DNA from: Streptomyces sp. Tu 3180
GTDB taxonomy: Bacteria; Actinomycetota; Actinomycetes; Streptomycetales; Streptomycetaceae
DNA: 64,000 bases
Direction: 5' to 3'
Assembly (NCBI RefSeq): GCF_009852415.1
Contig: NZ_WOXS01000002.1
Coordinates: 5,682,001-5,746,000, forward strand
Each line of letters begins with the position of its first letter. Within the stretch, counting starts at the first letter, position 1. The position numbers and the translations under genes are program-made. The notes under the pieces are model-generated. The model was not told the DNA's origin, ran no database searches, and was given only the letters and a program-made list of their open reading frames with translations. Shown here one piece after another: positions 8,842-17,379 of this stretch.

Positions 8842-9552
8842 TCACCCGCCGCCGCGCCCGGCCGCCGTCCAGAAGTGCTCGACGATCCGGCCGAGGAACT
8901 CCCGGCCGCCGTCCCCCGCGTCGCCGTGGCCGCCGCCCCGACTGAGGGTGGCGGCCATGTGGCCCCGGTAGTCCCGGTGCAGCCGCTGGAGCACCCTTTC
9001 CAGCAGCCGCCGCTCCAGCGGGACGACCTTCGCGACCGGCCGTACGTACGCCTGCCAGCGCGTCGTCGCCGCGCCGCGCAGCAGCTCCGCGAGTTCGTCC
9101 TCCCGCCCGGTGACGGTGACGGTGTCGGCCGGGGACAGGGCGAGCAGCCGGGCCAGGGCGGCGGACTGCCGGCCGGTGCCGCGCCACCGGCCGGTCTCCT
9201 CCATCCGCAGGTAGGCGTGCAGTTCGTGGCCGACGGCGCGGGCGACGTCCTCGGGCGCCAGACCGCGCGCGACGCGATGCTCGCGCAGGGTGCGCGGACG
9301 GCCGATGAGCTCACCGGGCGAGCACCACAACACGCCCGCCAGTGCGGTGAGTTCGGCGTGGGAGGGGACGGAGGTCCCGCTCTCCCAGGCGGCGACGAGC
9401 GCCGGGGTGACGTACGGCAGCCCGTACGAGGCGCGCAGGGTGTGGGCGACGTGGTGCGGGCCCATGCCCAGGGCGGCGCGCAGCCGGCGCGCGGCGGGGG
9501 CGTCGAACGGCGGGGGCGGGTGACGGTCCGGGCGAGCGGTGGGTCGGGGCAC
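8842..9552 (-). CDS. Helix-turn-helix (XRE-type) DNA-binding protein
   Basis: About 236 residues. Two HTH-like segments are visible. One around residues 20-75 (RRLRAALGMGPHHVAHTL ... VAAWESGTSVPS) has the XRE signature where helix 3 ends in W-E-x-G. A second near residues 85-120 (LREHRVARGLAPEDVARAVG) is followed by MEETGRWRG. The C-terminal 100 residues have no recognised fold. The start is uncertain: GTG 9552 is used, TTG 9561 is in frame, and neither has a good ribosome-binding site. It is a single gene convergent with pfkA and may control the sugar transporter upstream or genes elsewhere; no target site can be seen. Confidence 0.75.
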   Translation of the reverse strand: MPRPTARPDRHPPPPFDAPAARRLRAALGMGPHHVAHTLRASYGLPYVTPALVAAWESGTSVPSHAELTALAGVLWCSPGELIGRPRTLREHRVARGLAPEDVARAVGHELHAYLRMEETGRWRGTGRQSAALARLLALSPADTVTVTGREDELAELLRGAATTRWQAYVRPVAKVVPLERRLLERVLQRLHRDYRGHMAATLSRGGGHGDAGDGGREFLGRIVEHFWTAAGRGGG

Positions 9553-9877
9553 GGCCCACAAGCTAGGGGCGCCCGGACGGGCTGACTACGGTCTGTTCGG
9601 CCAGGATCACCGATGGTAGGAAGCTACGGCTACCGGCGAGTCGGCTGCCCGTGCCCGGACGGCCCGGCGCGCGGGGCCGTCGCGGCGGTCCGGGACGCCG
9701 GACCGCGAAGGGAAAGCTCAGCGGGCATATGCGTACGCCGGCGTCGGCGCCTCGCCGCGGATCCCGGTGGAGCGGGGACGCGTCCGGACGTGCGGTACTC
9801 GAATCCCCGTGCGATGCCATGACCCCTCGGGGCCCCGTCGCGGGAGCGGCGCGCGCGGCGCAAACCGAGCGCCGCGC
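9553..9877. other. Intergenic region, no gene seen
   Basis: This 325-bp stretch lies between the sugar permease stop and the HTH gene start, both on the minus strand. It contains the transporter terminator at 9853-9877, a 9-bp-arm hairpin (9685-9693 with 9698-9706) and presumably the HTH promoter. Short open frames here have no protein-like features. Confidence 0.5.
9853..9877 (-). terminator. Terminator of the sugar ABC transporter operon
   Basis: Bases 9853-9861 and 9869-9877 form a perfect 9-bp GC stem immediately after the stop codon at 9878 of the last permease gene. No U-run follows. Confidence 0.5.
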
Positions 9878-10711
9878 TCACCCCTTGACCGCCCCGCCCA
9901 GCGCGAAACCCCCGCCCAGCCGGCGCGCGATCAGCACGTACAGCAGGATCACCGGCGTCGAGTAGACGATCGAGAACGCGGCCAGCTGCCCGTACGCCAC
10001 CATGCCGCGGTTGCCGAAGAAGTCGTTGATGCTCACGGACGCGGGCATCCGGTCCGGGGAGAGCAGCAGCATGAACGGGACGAAGAAGTTCCCCCACATC
10101 ATCACGAACGAGAAGACGGTCACCACCGCCACGCCCGGGCCCATCAGCGGCAGCACGATCCGCACCAGGGACTGCGGGGAGGACGCCCCGTCCGTCCAGG
10201 CCGCCTCCTCCAGTTCCTTCGGCACGCCGTCCATGAAGTTCTTCATCAGCCAGACGGCGAAAGGGAGCTGGGAGGCGGCGAAGAAGAGGACCGTGCCCCG
10301 CACGGTGTCGATCAGGTCCACCCGGACGAACAGCGCGTACACCGGAACCATGATCGCGGTGATCGGCAGGCTCGTCGCGAAGAGGATCGTCAGCAGGAAC
10401 GGCCGGTTGAACCGGGAGCGGAAACGGGAGAGCGGATAGGCGGCGAGCGCGGCGCACACCACGGTGAGCGCGGTCGCGCCCCCGCACAGGACCAGGCTGT
10501 TCAGCAGCGGGGTGAAGGTGATCTCGTCGGTGAGGATCGCGTCGAAGTGGTCCAGCGTGAGACCGTCGGGGGCCTTCACCCGGAGCCCGGCGCGCGGGTC
10601 CAGGGCGGACAGCACCACCCAGGCCAGCGGCAGGACGAAGGCGGCGGCGACGGCCAGGAGTCCGGCGTCGGCGGCGAGGCGGCGGGTCGTGCGACGGGAG
10701 GGGAGCGGCAT
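9878..10711 (-). CDS. Carbohydrate ABC transporter permease (MalG type)
   Basis: This 277-residue protein has six hydrophobic segments and the inner-membrane permease EAA loop LEEAAWTDGASSPQSL followed by RIVLPLMGPG (about 175-200), which docks the ATPase. It belongs to the MalG-like half of CUT1 sugar importers. It follows the MalF-like gene by 6 bp, so the two are co-transcribed and form the heterodimeric membrane channel. No ATPase gene is present in the cluster. In Streptomyces such importers commonly share the MsiK ATPase encoded elsewhere, so that is the likely energy source. The sugar is not evident from sequence. Confidence 0.93.
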   Translation of the reverse strand: MPLPSRRTTRRLAADAGLLAVAAAFVLPLAWVVLSALDPRAGLRVKAPDGLTLDHFDAILTDEITFTPLLNSLVLCGGATALTVVCAALAAYPLSRFRSRFNRPFLLTILFATSLPITAIMVPVYALFVRVDLIDTVRGTVLFFAASQLPFAVWLMKNFMDGVPKELEEAAWTDGASSPQSLVRIVLPLMGPGVAVVTVFSFVMMWGNFFVPFMLLLSPDRMPASVSINDFFGNRGMVAYGQLAAFSIVYSTPVILLYVLIARRLGGGFALGGAVKG

Positions 10712-10717
10712 GACGGG

Positions 10718-11653
10718 TCAGACCTCCGTCCGCAGCAGACGCACGTAGACGAGGGAGAACAGCGAGCCCACCAGCAGGAGCAGCAGCGCGACCGCCGTGC
10801 CGTAGCCGATCAGGCTGTTCTGGAAGGCCTGCTCGTACATGAACAGCGGCAGCGTCCGGCTCTTCCCGCCGGGGCCACCCCGGGTCATCACCCAGATCAG
10901 CCCGAACACGGAGAGCGTCTGCAGCGTGTTGAGCATCAGATTGGTGCCGATGGAGCGGCGGATCATCGGCAGGGTGATGTGCCACATCCGGCGCCAGCCG
11001 CCGGCGCCGTCCACCTCGGCGGCCTCGGTGATCTCCTCGGGGATCTCGCTCAGCGCGGCCGAGTACACCAGCATCGAGAACGCCGTCCCGCGCCAGACGT
11101 TGGCGAAGGACACCGCCAGGATCGGCAGCGTGAACAGCCAGTTCTGGGACGGGAGGCGGAGCCAGTCCAGGATCGCGTTCAGGGTGCCCTCGCGGCGGAA
11201 GAACGCGTACAGCAGGAAGCCCGCCACGACCTCCGGCAGCACCCAGGCCGTGACCACGATGCCACCGGTGAGGGTGCGCACCGGCTTCGACGCCCGCCGC
11301 ATCAGCACGGCGAGCGCGAGCCCGAGCGTGTTCTGCCCGATCAGCGACGACACCACCGTGAACACCAGCGTCAGCCACACGGCGTTGAGGAACTCCTCGT
11401 CCCCGAACGCCCGGCGGAAGTTCTCGAGGCCGACGAACGACTCCTCGGCCTGGCCGGTCAGCTGGAGGTCGGTGAAGGCGATGAGGACGCAGTACGCGAT
11501 CGGCCCCGCGAGGAAGAGCAGCAGCAGGACCAGGGCCGGGGTGAGGGGCAGGAAGCGGGGGAGGAGCCGGCGCGGGGCGCGCCGGGCGGGCGCGGACGGG
11601 CCCGGCGGGCTCTTGGCGGGCCCCGGGCCCGTGTGCGGTGCGGCGGCGGTCAT
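10718..11653 (-). CDS. Carbohydrate ABC transporter permease (MalF type)
   Basis: This 311-residue protein starts at ATG 11653. After a Pro/Ala-rich cytoplasmic N-terminus (about 35 residues) come six membrane segments. The EAA loop reads ITEAAEVDGAGGWRRMWHIT with LPMIRRS after it (about 210-240). This is the MalF-like partner of the downstream MalG-like permease. It is 16 bp downstream of the solute-binding lipoprotein gene, so the three form one operon transcribed from the 13.1-kb promoter. Confidence 0.93.
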   Translation of the reverse strand: MTAAAPHTGPGPAKSPPGPSAPARRAPRRLLPRFLPLTPALVLLLLFLAGPIAYCVLIAFTDLQLTGQAEESFVGLENFRRAFGDEEFLNAVWLTLVFTVVSSLIGQNTLGLALAVLMRRASKPVRTLTGGIVVTAWVLPEVVAGFLLYAFFRREGTLNAILDWLRLPSQNWLFTLPILAVSFANVWRGTAFSMLVYSAALSEIPEEITEAAEVDGAGGWRRMWHITLPMIRRSIGTNLMLNTLQTLSVFGLIWVMTRGGPGGKSRTLPLFMYEQAFQNSLIGYGTAVALLLLLVGSLFSLVYVRLLRTEV

Positions 11654-11669
11654 CGGCGCTCTCCGCCGC

Positions 11670-13061
11670 TCACTTCTCGACGACCCGGCCGTCGGTGGCG
11701 TCCCGGAGCGCCTCGTCGTAGCCGCGCGCGGCCTCCTCGACCGACAGGTCCCCCGTGGTCACCCCCTCCATCGCCTCCTGGATGGCCGTGGAGACCTTCG
11801 GGTACGCCGGGTAGGCGGGCCGGTAGTGGGTGTTCTCCACCAGGTCGGTGAAGAACCGGATGCCGGGCTGGGCCCGGACGTAGGCCGGGTCGTCCGCGAC
11901 GTCCTCACGGACCGCGATGCCGGAGTTGGCGATGTACCACTTCTGCGCGTTGGCCCTGGTCTGCATCGTCTCGACGAACTCGAAGGCCAGGTCCGGGTTG
12001 GCCGCCTCGGCCGGGATGGCCCAGGTCCAGCCGCCCGACATGCTCACCCTGCCCGGGGCCTGCCCCCGCTGCGTGGGCATGGCCGCGAGCCCCAGCTCCT
12101 CGGACCACTCGGGCCACTCGTGACCGCTGCCCTCCAGCCAGTCCTGCGGCAGCCAGGAGCCGTCCAGCGCGATGCCGAGCTTGCCCTGCGGCAGCCACTC
12201 GCCGCGCACCCGGGTGCCGACGTTGGGGTCGAGGGCGTCGGAGACGTCCGGGCCGAGCTTCTCCTCGTAGACCGTCTCGACGAAGGCGAGCGCGTCCTCG
12301 AAGCCCTGCCCCGCGGTGATCCACTTCTTGCTGCTCCTGTCGTACAGCGGGTCGGACGCGCCGTCGCCCGTGCCGTAGAGCAGCATCTCGAAGGTCTGCA
12401 TGGTCGCCGCCTCGCCGACCGGCTTGCCGGTGTAGACGTTCAGCGGGATGACGCCCGGGACCCTCTCCTTGATGGTGCGCGCCGCGTCCAGGACGTCCTC
12501 CCAGGTCCTCGGCTGCCAGTCGGCCGGCAGCCCGGCCTCGGCGAAGACGTCCTTGCTGAACCACAGCCCGCGGGTGTCGGTGCCGTCCGGGACGCCGTAC
12601 GTCCTGCCGTCCTCGCCCCTGGCCGCCGCCTTCGCGGTGTCGATGAACTGCTCCCAGTCCTTCCACTTCGCCAGGTACGGGTCCAGGGGCTTCAAGTACC
12701 CGCTGGTGATGTCGGAGTTGATGAGGAAGGTGTCCTCGTAGACCAGGTCGGGCGCGGTCTTGGGGGAGCGGAGCATCTGCTGGAGCTTGGTGTAGTACTC
12801 GGCGTCCGGGGCCTTGATGGGGACGAGTTCCACCTTCTTGCCGGGGTGCGCCTTCTCGAACTGCTCCTTGATGTCCACGAGATAGGTGTCCATCACCTTG
12901 ACGGAGTTGTCCGTGGACTGCTTGAAGGAGACCTTCAGCGTGTCCGGATCGCCGCCGGACCCGCCGCCGCAGGCGGTGAGCACCAGCGGGGTGACGGCGG
13001 CGAGGGCGACGAAGGCGGTGAGGCGGGAAGCTGAGCGGGGGCGGGCGGCGGTGGGGCGCAC
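11670..13061 (-). CDS. Sugar ABC transporter solute-binding lipoprotein
   Basis: From GTG 13061 the protein has 463 residues. This start is preferred over GTG 13067 because the strong GGAGG (13072-13076, minus strand) is 8 bases upstream rather than 2. The N-terminus is basic then hydrophobic and ends in the lipobox LTAC at about residue 31, so it is a lipoprotein on the outer face of the membrane. The rest fits the family 1 extracellular binding fold, with DLVYEDTF and late GGWTWAIPAEAANPDLAFEF stretches. It would capture a sugar or oligosaccharide and deliver it to the two permeases downstream. Confidence 0.92.
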   Translation of the reverse strand: MRPTAARPRSASRLTAFVALAAVTPLVLTACGGGSGGDPDTLKVSFKQSTDNSVKVMDTYLVDIKEQFEKAHPGKKVELVPIKAPDAEYYTKLQQMLRSPKTAPDLVYEDTFLINSDITSGYLKPLDPYLAKWKDWEQFIDTAKAAARGEDGRTYGVPDGTDTRGLWFSKDVFAEAGLPADWQPRTWEDVLDAARTIKERVPGVIPLNVYTGKPVGEAATMQTFEMLLYGTGDGASDPLYDRSSKKWITAGQGFEDALAFVETVYEEKLGPDVSDALDPNVGTRVRGEWLPQGKLGIALDGSWLPQDWLEGSGHEWPEWSEELGLAAMPTQRGQAPGRVSMSGGWTWAIPAEAANPDLAFEFVETMQTRANAQKWYIANSGIAVREDVADDPAYVRAQPGIRFFTDLVENTHYRPAYPAYPKVSTAIQEAMEGVTTGDLSVEEAARGYDEALRDATDGRVVEK

Positions 13062-13114
13062 GGGCACGACCTCCTACGGGCGCACGACGCTGTGGCCGGG
13101 ACGGCTGCGTGGCG

Positions 13115-13144
13115 AACGTAAGAGCAGTGGTCTAGTCAGGTCAA
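13115..13144 (-). promoter_or_regulatory. Promoter of the sugar importer with a DasR-like half site
   Basis: On the minus strand TTGACC (13139-13144) and TACGTT (13115-13120) are 18 bp apart, giving a -35/-10 pair about 55 bp before the GTG. The spacer carries CTAGACCACT (13126-13135), identical to one half of the DasR-type operator consensus AGTGGTCTAGACCACT, while the other half is degenerate. DasR is the GntR-family N-acetylglucosamine regulator. The match suggests repression by DasR or a related GntR protein, but it is only half a site. Confidence 0.45.
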
Positions 13145-13193
13145 TGCGTGTGCGCCGGATCGGCCGCCCGCGCGGGTGAGGGTTTCGTGAGCC

Positions 13194-13880
13194 TCACGGC
13201 CCGGTCACCCAGCGGTACTGCAGCTCCGGCCGGCCCACGGTCCCGTACTGCGGGCGCCGGGCCGCGCGGCCGGCGTCCACCAGGTGCTCCAGGTAGCGGC
13301 GGGCGGTGATGCGGGAGATGCCGACGGCCTCCGCGACCCCGGTCGCGGTCAGCCCCTCCCCGGCGTCCCGCAGGGCCACGGACACCCGCTCCAGGGTCGG
13401 TGCGCTCAGCCCCTTGGGCAGGGCGGCCGGGCCCGGGGCGCGCAGCCTGGCCAGCGCGCGGTCCACCTCCGCCTGGCCGCTGGCCTCGCCGACCGCCCCG
13501 CGGAACTCGGCGTACCGCACCAGGCGGTCCCGCAGCGTCGCGAAGGTGAAGGGCTTCAGCACGTACTGCACGACCCCCAGCGACACCCCCTCGCGCACCA
13601 CCGCCAGGTCCCGGGCCGAGGTCACCGCTATCACGTCGGCGTGGTGTCCGGCCGCCCGCAGCGAGCGGGCCAGCTGGAGCCCGTGCACGTCGGGCAGGTG
13701 CAGGTCGAGCAGGAGCAGGTCGACAGGCGTGCGCTCCAGGGCCCGGCGGGCCTCCGCGCCGGTGTGCGCCTTGCCGACGCAGACGAAGCCCGGCACCCGG
13801 TCGACGTACATCACGTGGGCGTCGGCGGCGACCGGGTCGTCCTCCACCACCAGGACCCTGATGGGCCGGTCGTCCGTCAT
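13194..13880 (-). CDS. Two-component response regulator (CitB/DcuR family)
   Basis: This 228-residue protein has an N-terminal receiver domain (1 to about 120) with the acidic pair in VLVVEDDP, the phospho-acceptor Asp in LLLLDLHLPDVHG (about residue 56) and the conserved Lys in VLKPF (about 106). The C-terminus (160-225) has a winged-helix segment, GVAEAVGISRITARRYLEH. This layout matches regulators paired with CitA/DcuS-type sensors of di- and tricarboxylates. Its ATG overlaps the kinase stop by 4 bp (ATGA), so the two are translationally coupled. The probable target is the dicarboxylate transporter gene divergent from the kinase. Confidence 0.93.
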   Translation of the reverse strand: MTDDRPIRVLVVEDDPVAADAHVMYVDRVPGFVCVGKAHTGAEARRALERTPVDLLLLDLHLPDVHGLQLARSLRAAGHHADVIAVTSARDLAVVREGVSLGVVQYVLKPFTFATLRDRLVRYAEFRGAVGEASGQAEVDRALARLRAPGPAALPKGLSAPTLERVSVALRDAGEGLTATGVAEAVGISRITARRYLEHLVDAGRAARRPQYGTVGRPELQYRWVTGP

Positions 13881-15550
13881 GCGGCGCCTCCCGGTCTCCC
13901 CGGGCCCCGCACGGCCGCGCCGCCGGCGGCGGCCGCCCGCAGGGGCAGCCGTGCCTCGAAGCAGGCGCCGCCCTCCTGCGCCGACGTGACCGAGAGCGAC
14001 CCGCCGTGCCGGCCCACCGCCTGCCGGACCAGCGCCAGGCCCAGCCCCCGGCCGCCCGGACCGGACGGCTTGGTCGTGAAGCCCCGCTGGAAGACCGCCT
14101 CCGCGTGGTCCGGGTCCACGCCGGGACCGGTGTCGGACACCCGCAGGATCAGCTCCGGGCCCCGGCCGCCCGCCGCGTCCGCCTCGGTCAGCGCCGTCAC
14201 CGTCACCCGGGGCCGCACCCCGCCCTGGGCCGCGTCCACGGCGTTGTCGATCAGGTTGCCGAGGATGGTGACCAGGTCACGGGCGGGCAGGGTGTCCGGC
14301 AGCAGGCCGTCGTCCAGACGGCTCTCGGGCGACACCACCAGCTCCACGCCCCGCTCGTTGGCCTGCGCCGTCTTGCCCAGCAGCAGCGCCGCGAGGACCG
14401 GCTCGCTCACCGCCGCCACCACCTGGTCGGTGAGCGCCTGGGCCAGCTCCAGCTCGGCGGTCGCGAAGTCCACCGCCTCCTCGGCCCGGCCCAGCTCGAT
14501 CAGCGAGACCACGGTGTGCAGCCGGTTCGCCGCCTCGTGCGCCTGCGAACGCAGCGCCTGGGTGAAGCCCCGCTCGGAGTCCAGCTCGCCCATCAGCGAC
14601 TGGAGCTCGGTCACGTCCCGCAGGGTCACCACCGAGCCGCGCCGCTGGCCGCCGGAGACCGGCGAGGTGTTCACCACCAGCACCCGGTCCGCCGTCAGGT
14701 GCACCTCGTCCACCCGCGGCCGCGAGGCCAGCAGCGCACCCGTCAGCGGCGTGGGCAGCCCCAGCTCCGCCACCGACCTGCCCACCACGTCCTCCTCCGG
14801 GGCCACGCCCAGCAGCTCCCGCCCGCCGTCGTTGATCAGCGCGACGCGGCACTGCCCGTCCAGCATCAGCAGCCCCTCGCGTACGGCGTGGAGCGCGGCC
14901 TGATGGTAGTCGTGCATGTGGCTGAGCTCGGTCGCGTTCATCCCGTGGGTGTGCCGGCGCAGGCGGGCGTTGACGACGTACGTCCCGACGGCGCCGAGCC
15001 CGAGGGCGCCGGCCGCGACCCCGAGCAGGGCCGTCAGCTGGCCCCGGACGCGCTGGCTGATCTCCTCGACCCGGATCCCCGCGCTGACCAGGCCGGTGAT
15101 CCGGTCGCCGTCCAGGACCGGGGTGACCGCGCGGACGGACGGGCCGAGGGTGCCGGTGTAGGTCTCGGTGAAGGTGCGGCCGCGGAGGGCGGGAGCGGTG
15201 TGGCCCTGGAAGGGCAGGCCGATCTGCTCCGGGTCGGGGTGGGTCCAGCGGATGCCCCGCGGATTCATGATCGTGACGAAGTCGACGTCGGTGTCGCGCA
15301 CCACGGCCACCGCGTACGGCTGGAGCGAGGCGGAGGGATCGGGGGTGCGGATCGCCTCCCGCACCGAGGGGGAGTCGGCGACCGAGCGGGCCACCGCCGT
15401 GGCCTGGCGGCCGGCGGCCTCCTCGGCCTGGCTGCGGTCGCTGACGTAGGTGAACAGCGCGTACCCGGCGACGACGACCGCTATCAGCACGGCCTGCATG
15501 GCGAACAGCTGGCCCGCCAGGCTGCGGGGTGCGGGGACGGGGAGGCGCAT
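13877..15550 (-). CDS. Sensor histidine kinase (CitA/DcuS family)
   Basis: This 557-residue membrane kinase has a first transmembrane helix (about 14-36), an extracytoplasmic PAS/CACHE-like sensor (about 40-175) with the family-typical FVTIMNPRGIRWTHPDPEQIG, a second transmembrane helix (about 178-202) and a cytoplasmic PAS domain (about 215-330). The dimerisation helix carries the phospho-acceptor His in SQAHEAANRLHT (about 348). The ATPase domain follows, with NLIDNAVDAA, VSDTGPGVDP and GRGLGLALV. The sensor segment is typical of kinases that bind C4-dicarboxylates or citrate. The dctA-like gene starts 154 bp away on the other strand, consistent with substrate-induced transport. Confidence 0.93.
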   Translation of the reverse strand: MRLPVPAPRSLAGQLFAMQAVLIAVVVAGYALFTYVSDRSQAEEAAGRQATAVARSVADSPSVREAIRTPDPSASLQPYAVAVVRDTDVDFVTIMNPRGIRWTHPDPEQIGLPFQGHTAPALRGRTFTETYTGTLGPSVRAVTPVLDGDRITGLVSAGIRVEEISQRVRGQLTALLGVAAGALGLGAVGTYVVNARLRRHTHGMNATELSHMHDYHQAALHAVREGLLMLDGQCRVALINDGGRELLGVAPEEDVVGRSVAELGLPTPLTGALLASRPRVDEVHLTADRVLVVNTSPVSGGQRRGSVVTLRDVTELQSLMGELDSERGFTQALRSQAHEAANRLHTVVSLIELGRAEEAVDFATAELELAQALTDQVVAAVSEPVLAALLLGKTAQANERGVELVVSPESRLDDGLLPDTLPARDLVTILGNLIDNAVDAAQGGVRPRVTVTALTEADAAGGRGPELILRVSDTGPGVDPDHAEAVFQRGFTTKPSGPGGRGLGLALVRQAVGRHGGSLSVTSAQEGGACFEARLPLRAAAAGGAAVRGPGRPGGAA

Positions 15551-15578
15551 GCCGCCAGTCTGCCTCCCGCTTCACCGA

Positions 15579-15592
15579 TGAACTAAATGAAC
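15579..15592. promoter_or_regulatory. Direct repeat in the kinase/transporter divergent region
   Basis: TGAAC occurs twice, at 15579-15583 and 15588-15592, 9 bp apart and in an AT-richer patch (TGAACTAAATGAAC) between the kinase and transporter genes. Such spaced repeats often bind response regulators, and the neighbouring regulator is an obvious candidate. This is positional inference only. Confidence 0.25.
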
Positions 15593-15704
15593 GGAAGGGT
15601 GACCGCACTCACACGGCGGGAGATAGTCACCGCATTCCCCAAACCCATCCCGGGACGTGAGCCGCACGCCGGTGATGCCGACGACGTCGTCAAGGAGGGC
15701 CGCC

Positions 15705-17099
15705 GTGACCAGCACAGCCGCTACGGCACCTGCCGCACCCCAAGCCAAGCGGGACCGCACGCACTATCTCTACATTGCGGTGATCATCGCGGTCGCCCTC
15801 GGCATCGCCGTCGGCCTGGTCGCACCCGACTTCGCGGTCGAGCTGAAGCCGATCGGCACCGGCTTCGTGAACCTGATCAAGATGATGATCTCGCCGATCA
15901 TCTTCTGCACGATCGTGCTGGGCATCGGCTCCGTGCGCAAGGCCGCCAAGGTCGGCGCGGTCGGCGGCATCGCCCTGGGCTACTTCATGGTGATGTCGGT
16001 CGTCGCGCTCGCCATCGGCCTGGTCGTCGGCAACATCCTGGACCCGGGCACCGGCCTCGCGATCACCGACACGGTCAAGGAGACCGGCCACGCGCAGGTC
16101 GACGCCGAGGCGAAGGACACCACCGAGTTCCTGCTCGGCATCATCCCGACCACGATCGTGTCCGCCTTCACCCAGGGCGAGGTCCTGCAGACCCTGCTGG
16201 TCGCCCTGCTGTGCGGCTTCGCGCTGCAGGCCATGGGCAACGCCGGGCAGCCGATCCTGCGGGGCGTCGAGCACATCCAGCGGCTGGTCTTCCGGGTCCT
16301 GGCCATGATCATGTGGGCCGCCCCGATCGGCGCGTTCGGCGCCATGGCCGCGGTCACCGGTTCGGCCGGCCTGGACGCGCTGAAGAGCCTCGCGGTGCTG
16401 ATGCTCGGCTTCTACATCACCTGTGTGCTGTTCGTCTTCCTGGTGCTCGGCGCGATGCTGCGGATCGTCGCGGGCCTGAACATCTGGACCCTGTTCAAGT
16501 ACCTGGGCCGTGAGTTCCTGCTGATCCTGTCCACCTCGTCCTCCGAGTCGGCGCTGCCGCGGCTCATCGCGAAGATGGAGCACCTGGGCGTCAGCAAGCC
16601 GGTGGTCGGCATCACCGTCCCGACCGGTTACTCCTTCAACCTCGACGGCACCATGATCTACATGACCATGGCCTCGCTGTTCATCGCCGACGCCATGGGC
16701 ACGCCGATGTCGGTCGGTGAGCAGATCCCGCTGCTGCTCTTCCTGCTGGTCGCCTCCAAGGGCGCCGCCGGCGTCACCGGCGCGGGCCTCGCGACCCTGG
16801 CCGGTGGCCTGCAGTCGCACAAGCCGGCCCTGGTGGACGGCATCGGCCTCATCGTCGGCATCGACCGCTTCATGAGCGAGGCCCGCGCCCTGACCAACTT
16901 CGCGGGCAACGCGGTCGCCACGGTGCTGGTCGGCACCTGGACCAAGGAGATCGACAAGGAGCGGGTGGGCCAGGTGCTCGCCGGCCGGCTGCCCTTCGAC
17001 GAGAAGACCCTGCTGGACGACCACGGCACCGGCGGGTCGGACGAAGGGGCCGCCGAGGTGCGCGAGCCGGGCGGCGAGAAGGAACTGGCCAAGGCCTGA
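15705..17099 (+). CDS. dctA: C4-dicarboxylate/cation symporter
   Basis: GTG 15705 has an AAGGAGG 6 bases upstream and gives 464 residues. The protein has about eight membrane segments plus re-entrant regions characteristic of the dicarboxylate/amino acid:cation symporter family (DAACS). Visible family motifs are the Ser-rich hairpin STSSSESALPRLIAKME and the NLDGTMIYMT substrate/cation motif, followed by a segment with FAGNAVATVLVG. It would import succinate, fumarate or malate with Na+ or H+ across the plasma membrane. The acidic C-terminal tail is hydrophilic. The divergent CitA/DcuS-type two-component genes suggest dicarboxylate-responsive expression. A glutamate or aspartate substrate cannot be excluded. 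Confidence 0.92.
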   Translation: MTSTAATAPAAPQAKRDRTHYLYIAVIIAVALGIAVGLVAPDFAVELKPIGTGFVNLIKMMISPIIFCTIVLGIGSVRKAAKVGAVGGIALGYFMVMSVVALAIGLVVGNILDPGTGLAITDTVKETGHAQVDAEAKDTTEFLLGIIPTTIVSAFTQGEVLQTLLVALLCGFALQAMGNAGQPILRGVEHIQRLVFRVLAMIMWAAPIGAFGAMAAVTGSAGLDALKSLAVLMLGFYITCVLFVFLVLGAMLRIVAGLNIWTLFKYLGREFLLILSTSSSESALPRLIAKMEHLGVSKPVVGITVPTGYSFNLDGTMIYMTMASLFIADAMGTPMSVGEQIPLLLFLLVASKGAAGVTGAGLATLAGGLQSHKPALVDGIGLIVGIDRFMSEARALTNFAGNAVATVLVGTWTKEIDKERVGQVLAGRLPFDEKTLLDDHGTGGSDEGAAEVREPGGEKELAKA

Positions 17100-17118
17100 C
17101 GGCCGCGGCCCGCAGTCC

Positions 17119-17159
17119 CCGGGCGGCTGGGATGCTCCCCCCGTCGCTCAGCCGCCCGG
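17119..17159 (+). terminator. Terminator after dctA
   Basis: Bases 17119-17129 pair perfectly with 17149-17159 (11 bp, 19-base loop), 20 bp after the dctA stop. The remaining 220 bp up to the MerR gene hold no convincing gene, though a minus-strand frame ending at 17148 encodes a helical-looking C-terminus (see findings). Confidence 0.6.
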
Positions 17160-17347
17160 TCCGGAGGCCCGCAGGTGCGCCGCCTTCTCCAGGGCCTCCA
17201 CAACCGCCGAGCGGTCGGGCTCCCACCCCCGTGGGCCCGGCCGCTCGGCCTCTTCCGCTTCGGGGGCCGCCCCCTCTTCCGGTCTTCCGGGTCCTCCGGG
17301 CCGGGGCCGTCCCCGGTTTCGCGCCGGGGCCGCCCCCGGCCTTTCCC

Positions 17348-17361
17348 TGACGCCGACGTCA
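17348..17361. promoter_or_regulatory. Inverted repeat before the MerR gene, possible operator
   Basis: TGACG (17348-17352) and CGTCA (17357-17361) form a perfect inverted repeat with a 4-base spacer, 19 bp before the MerR start codon. MerR regulators bind such dyads between -35 and -10 elements, commonly in their own promoter. No certain -35/-10 pair can be placed around it. Confidence 0.35.
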
Positions 17362-17379
17362 AGGCTTACGTTCGTCGTC

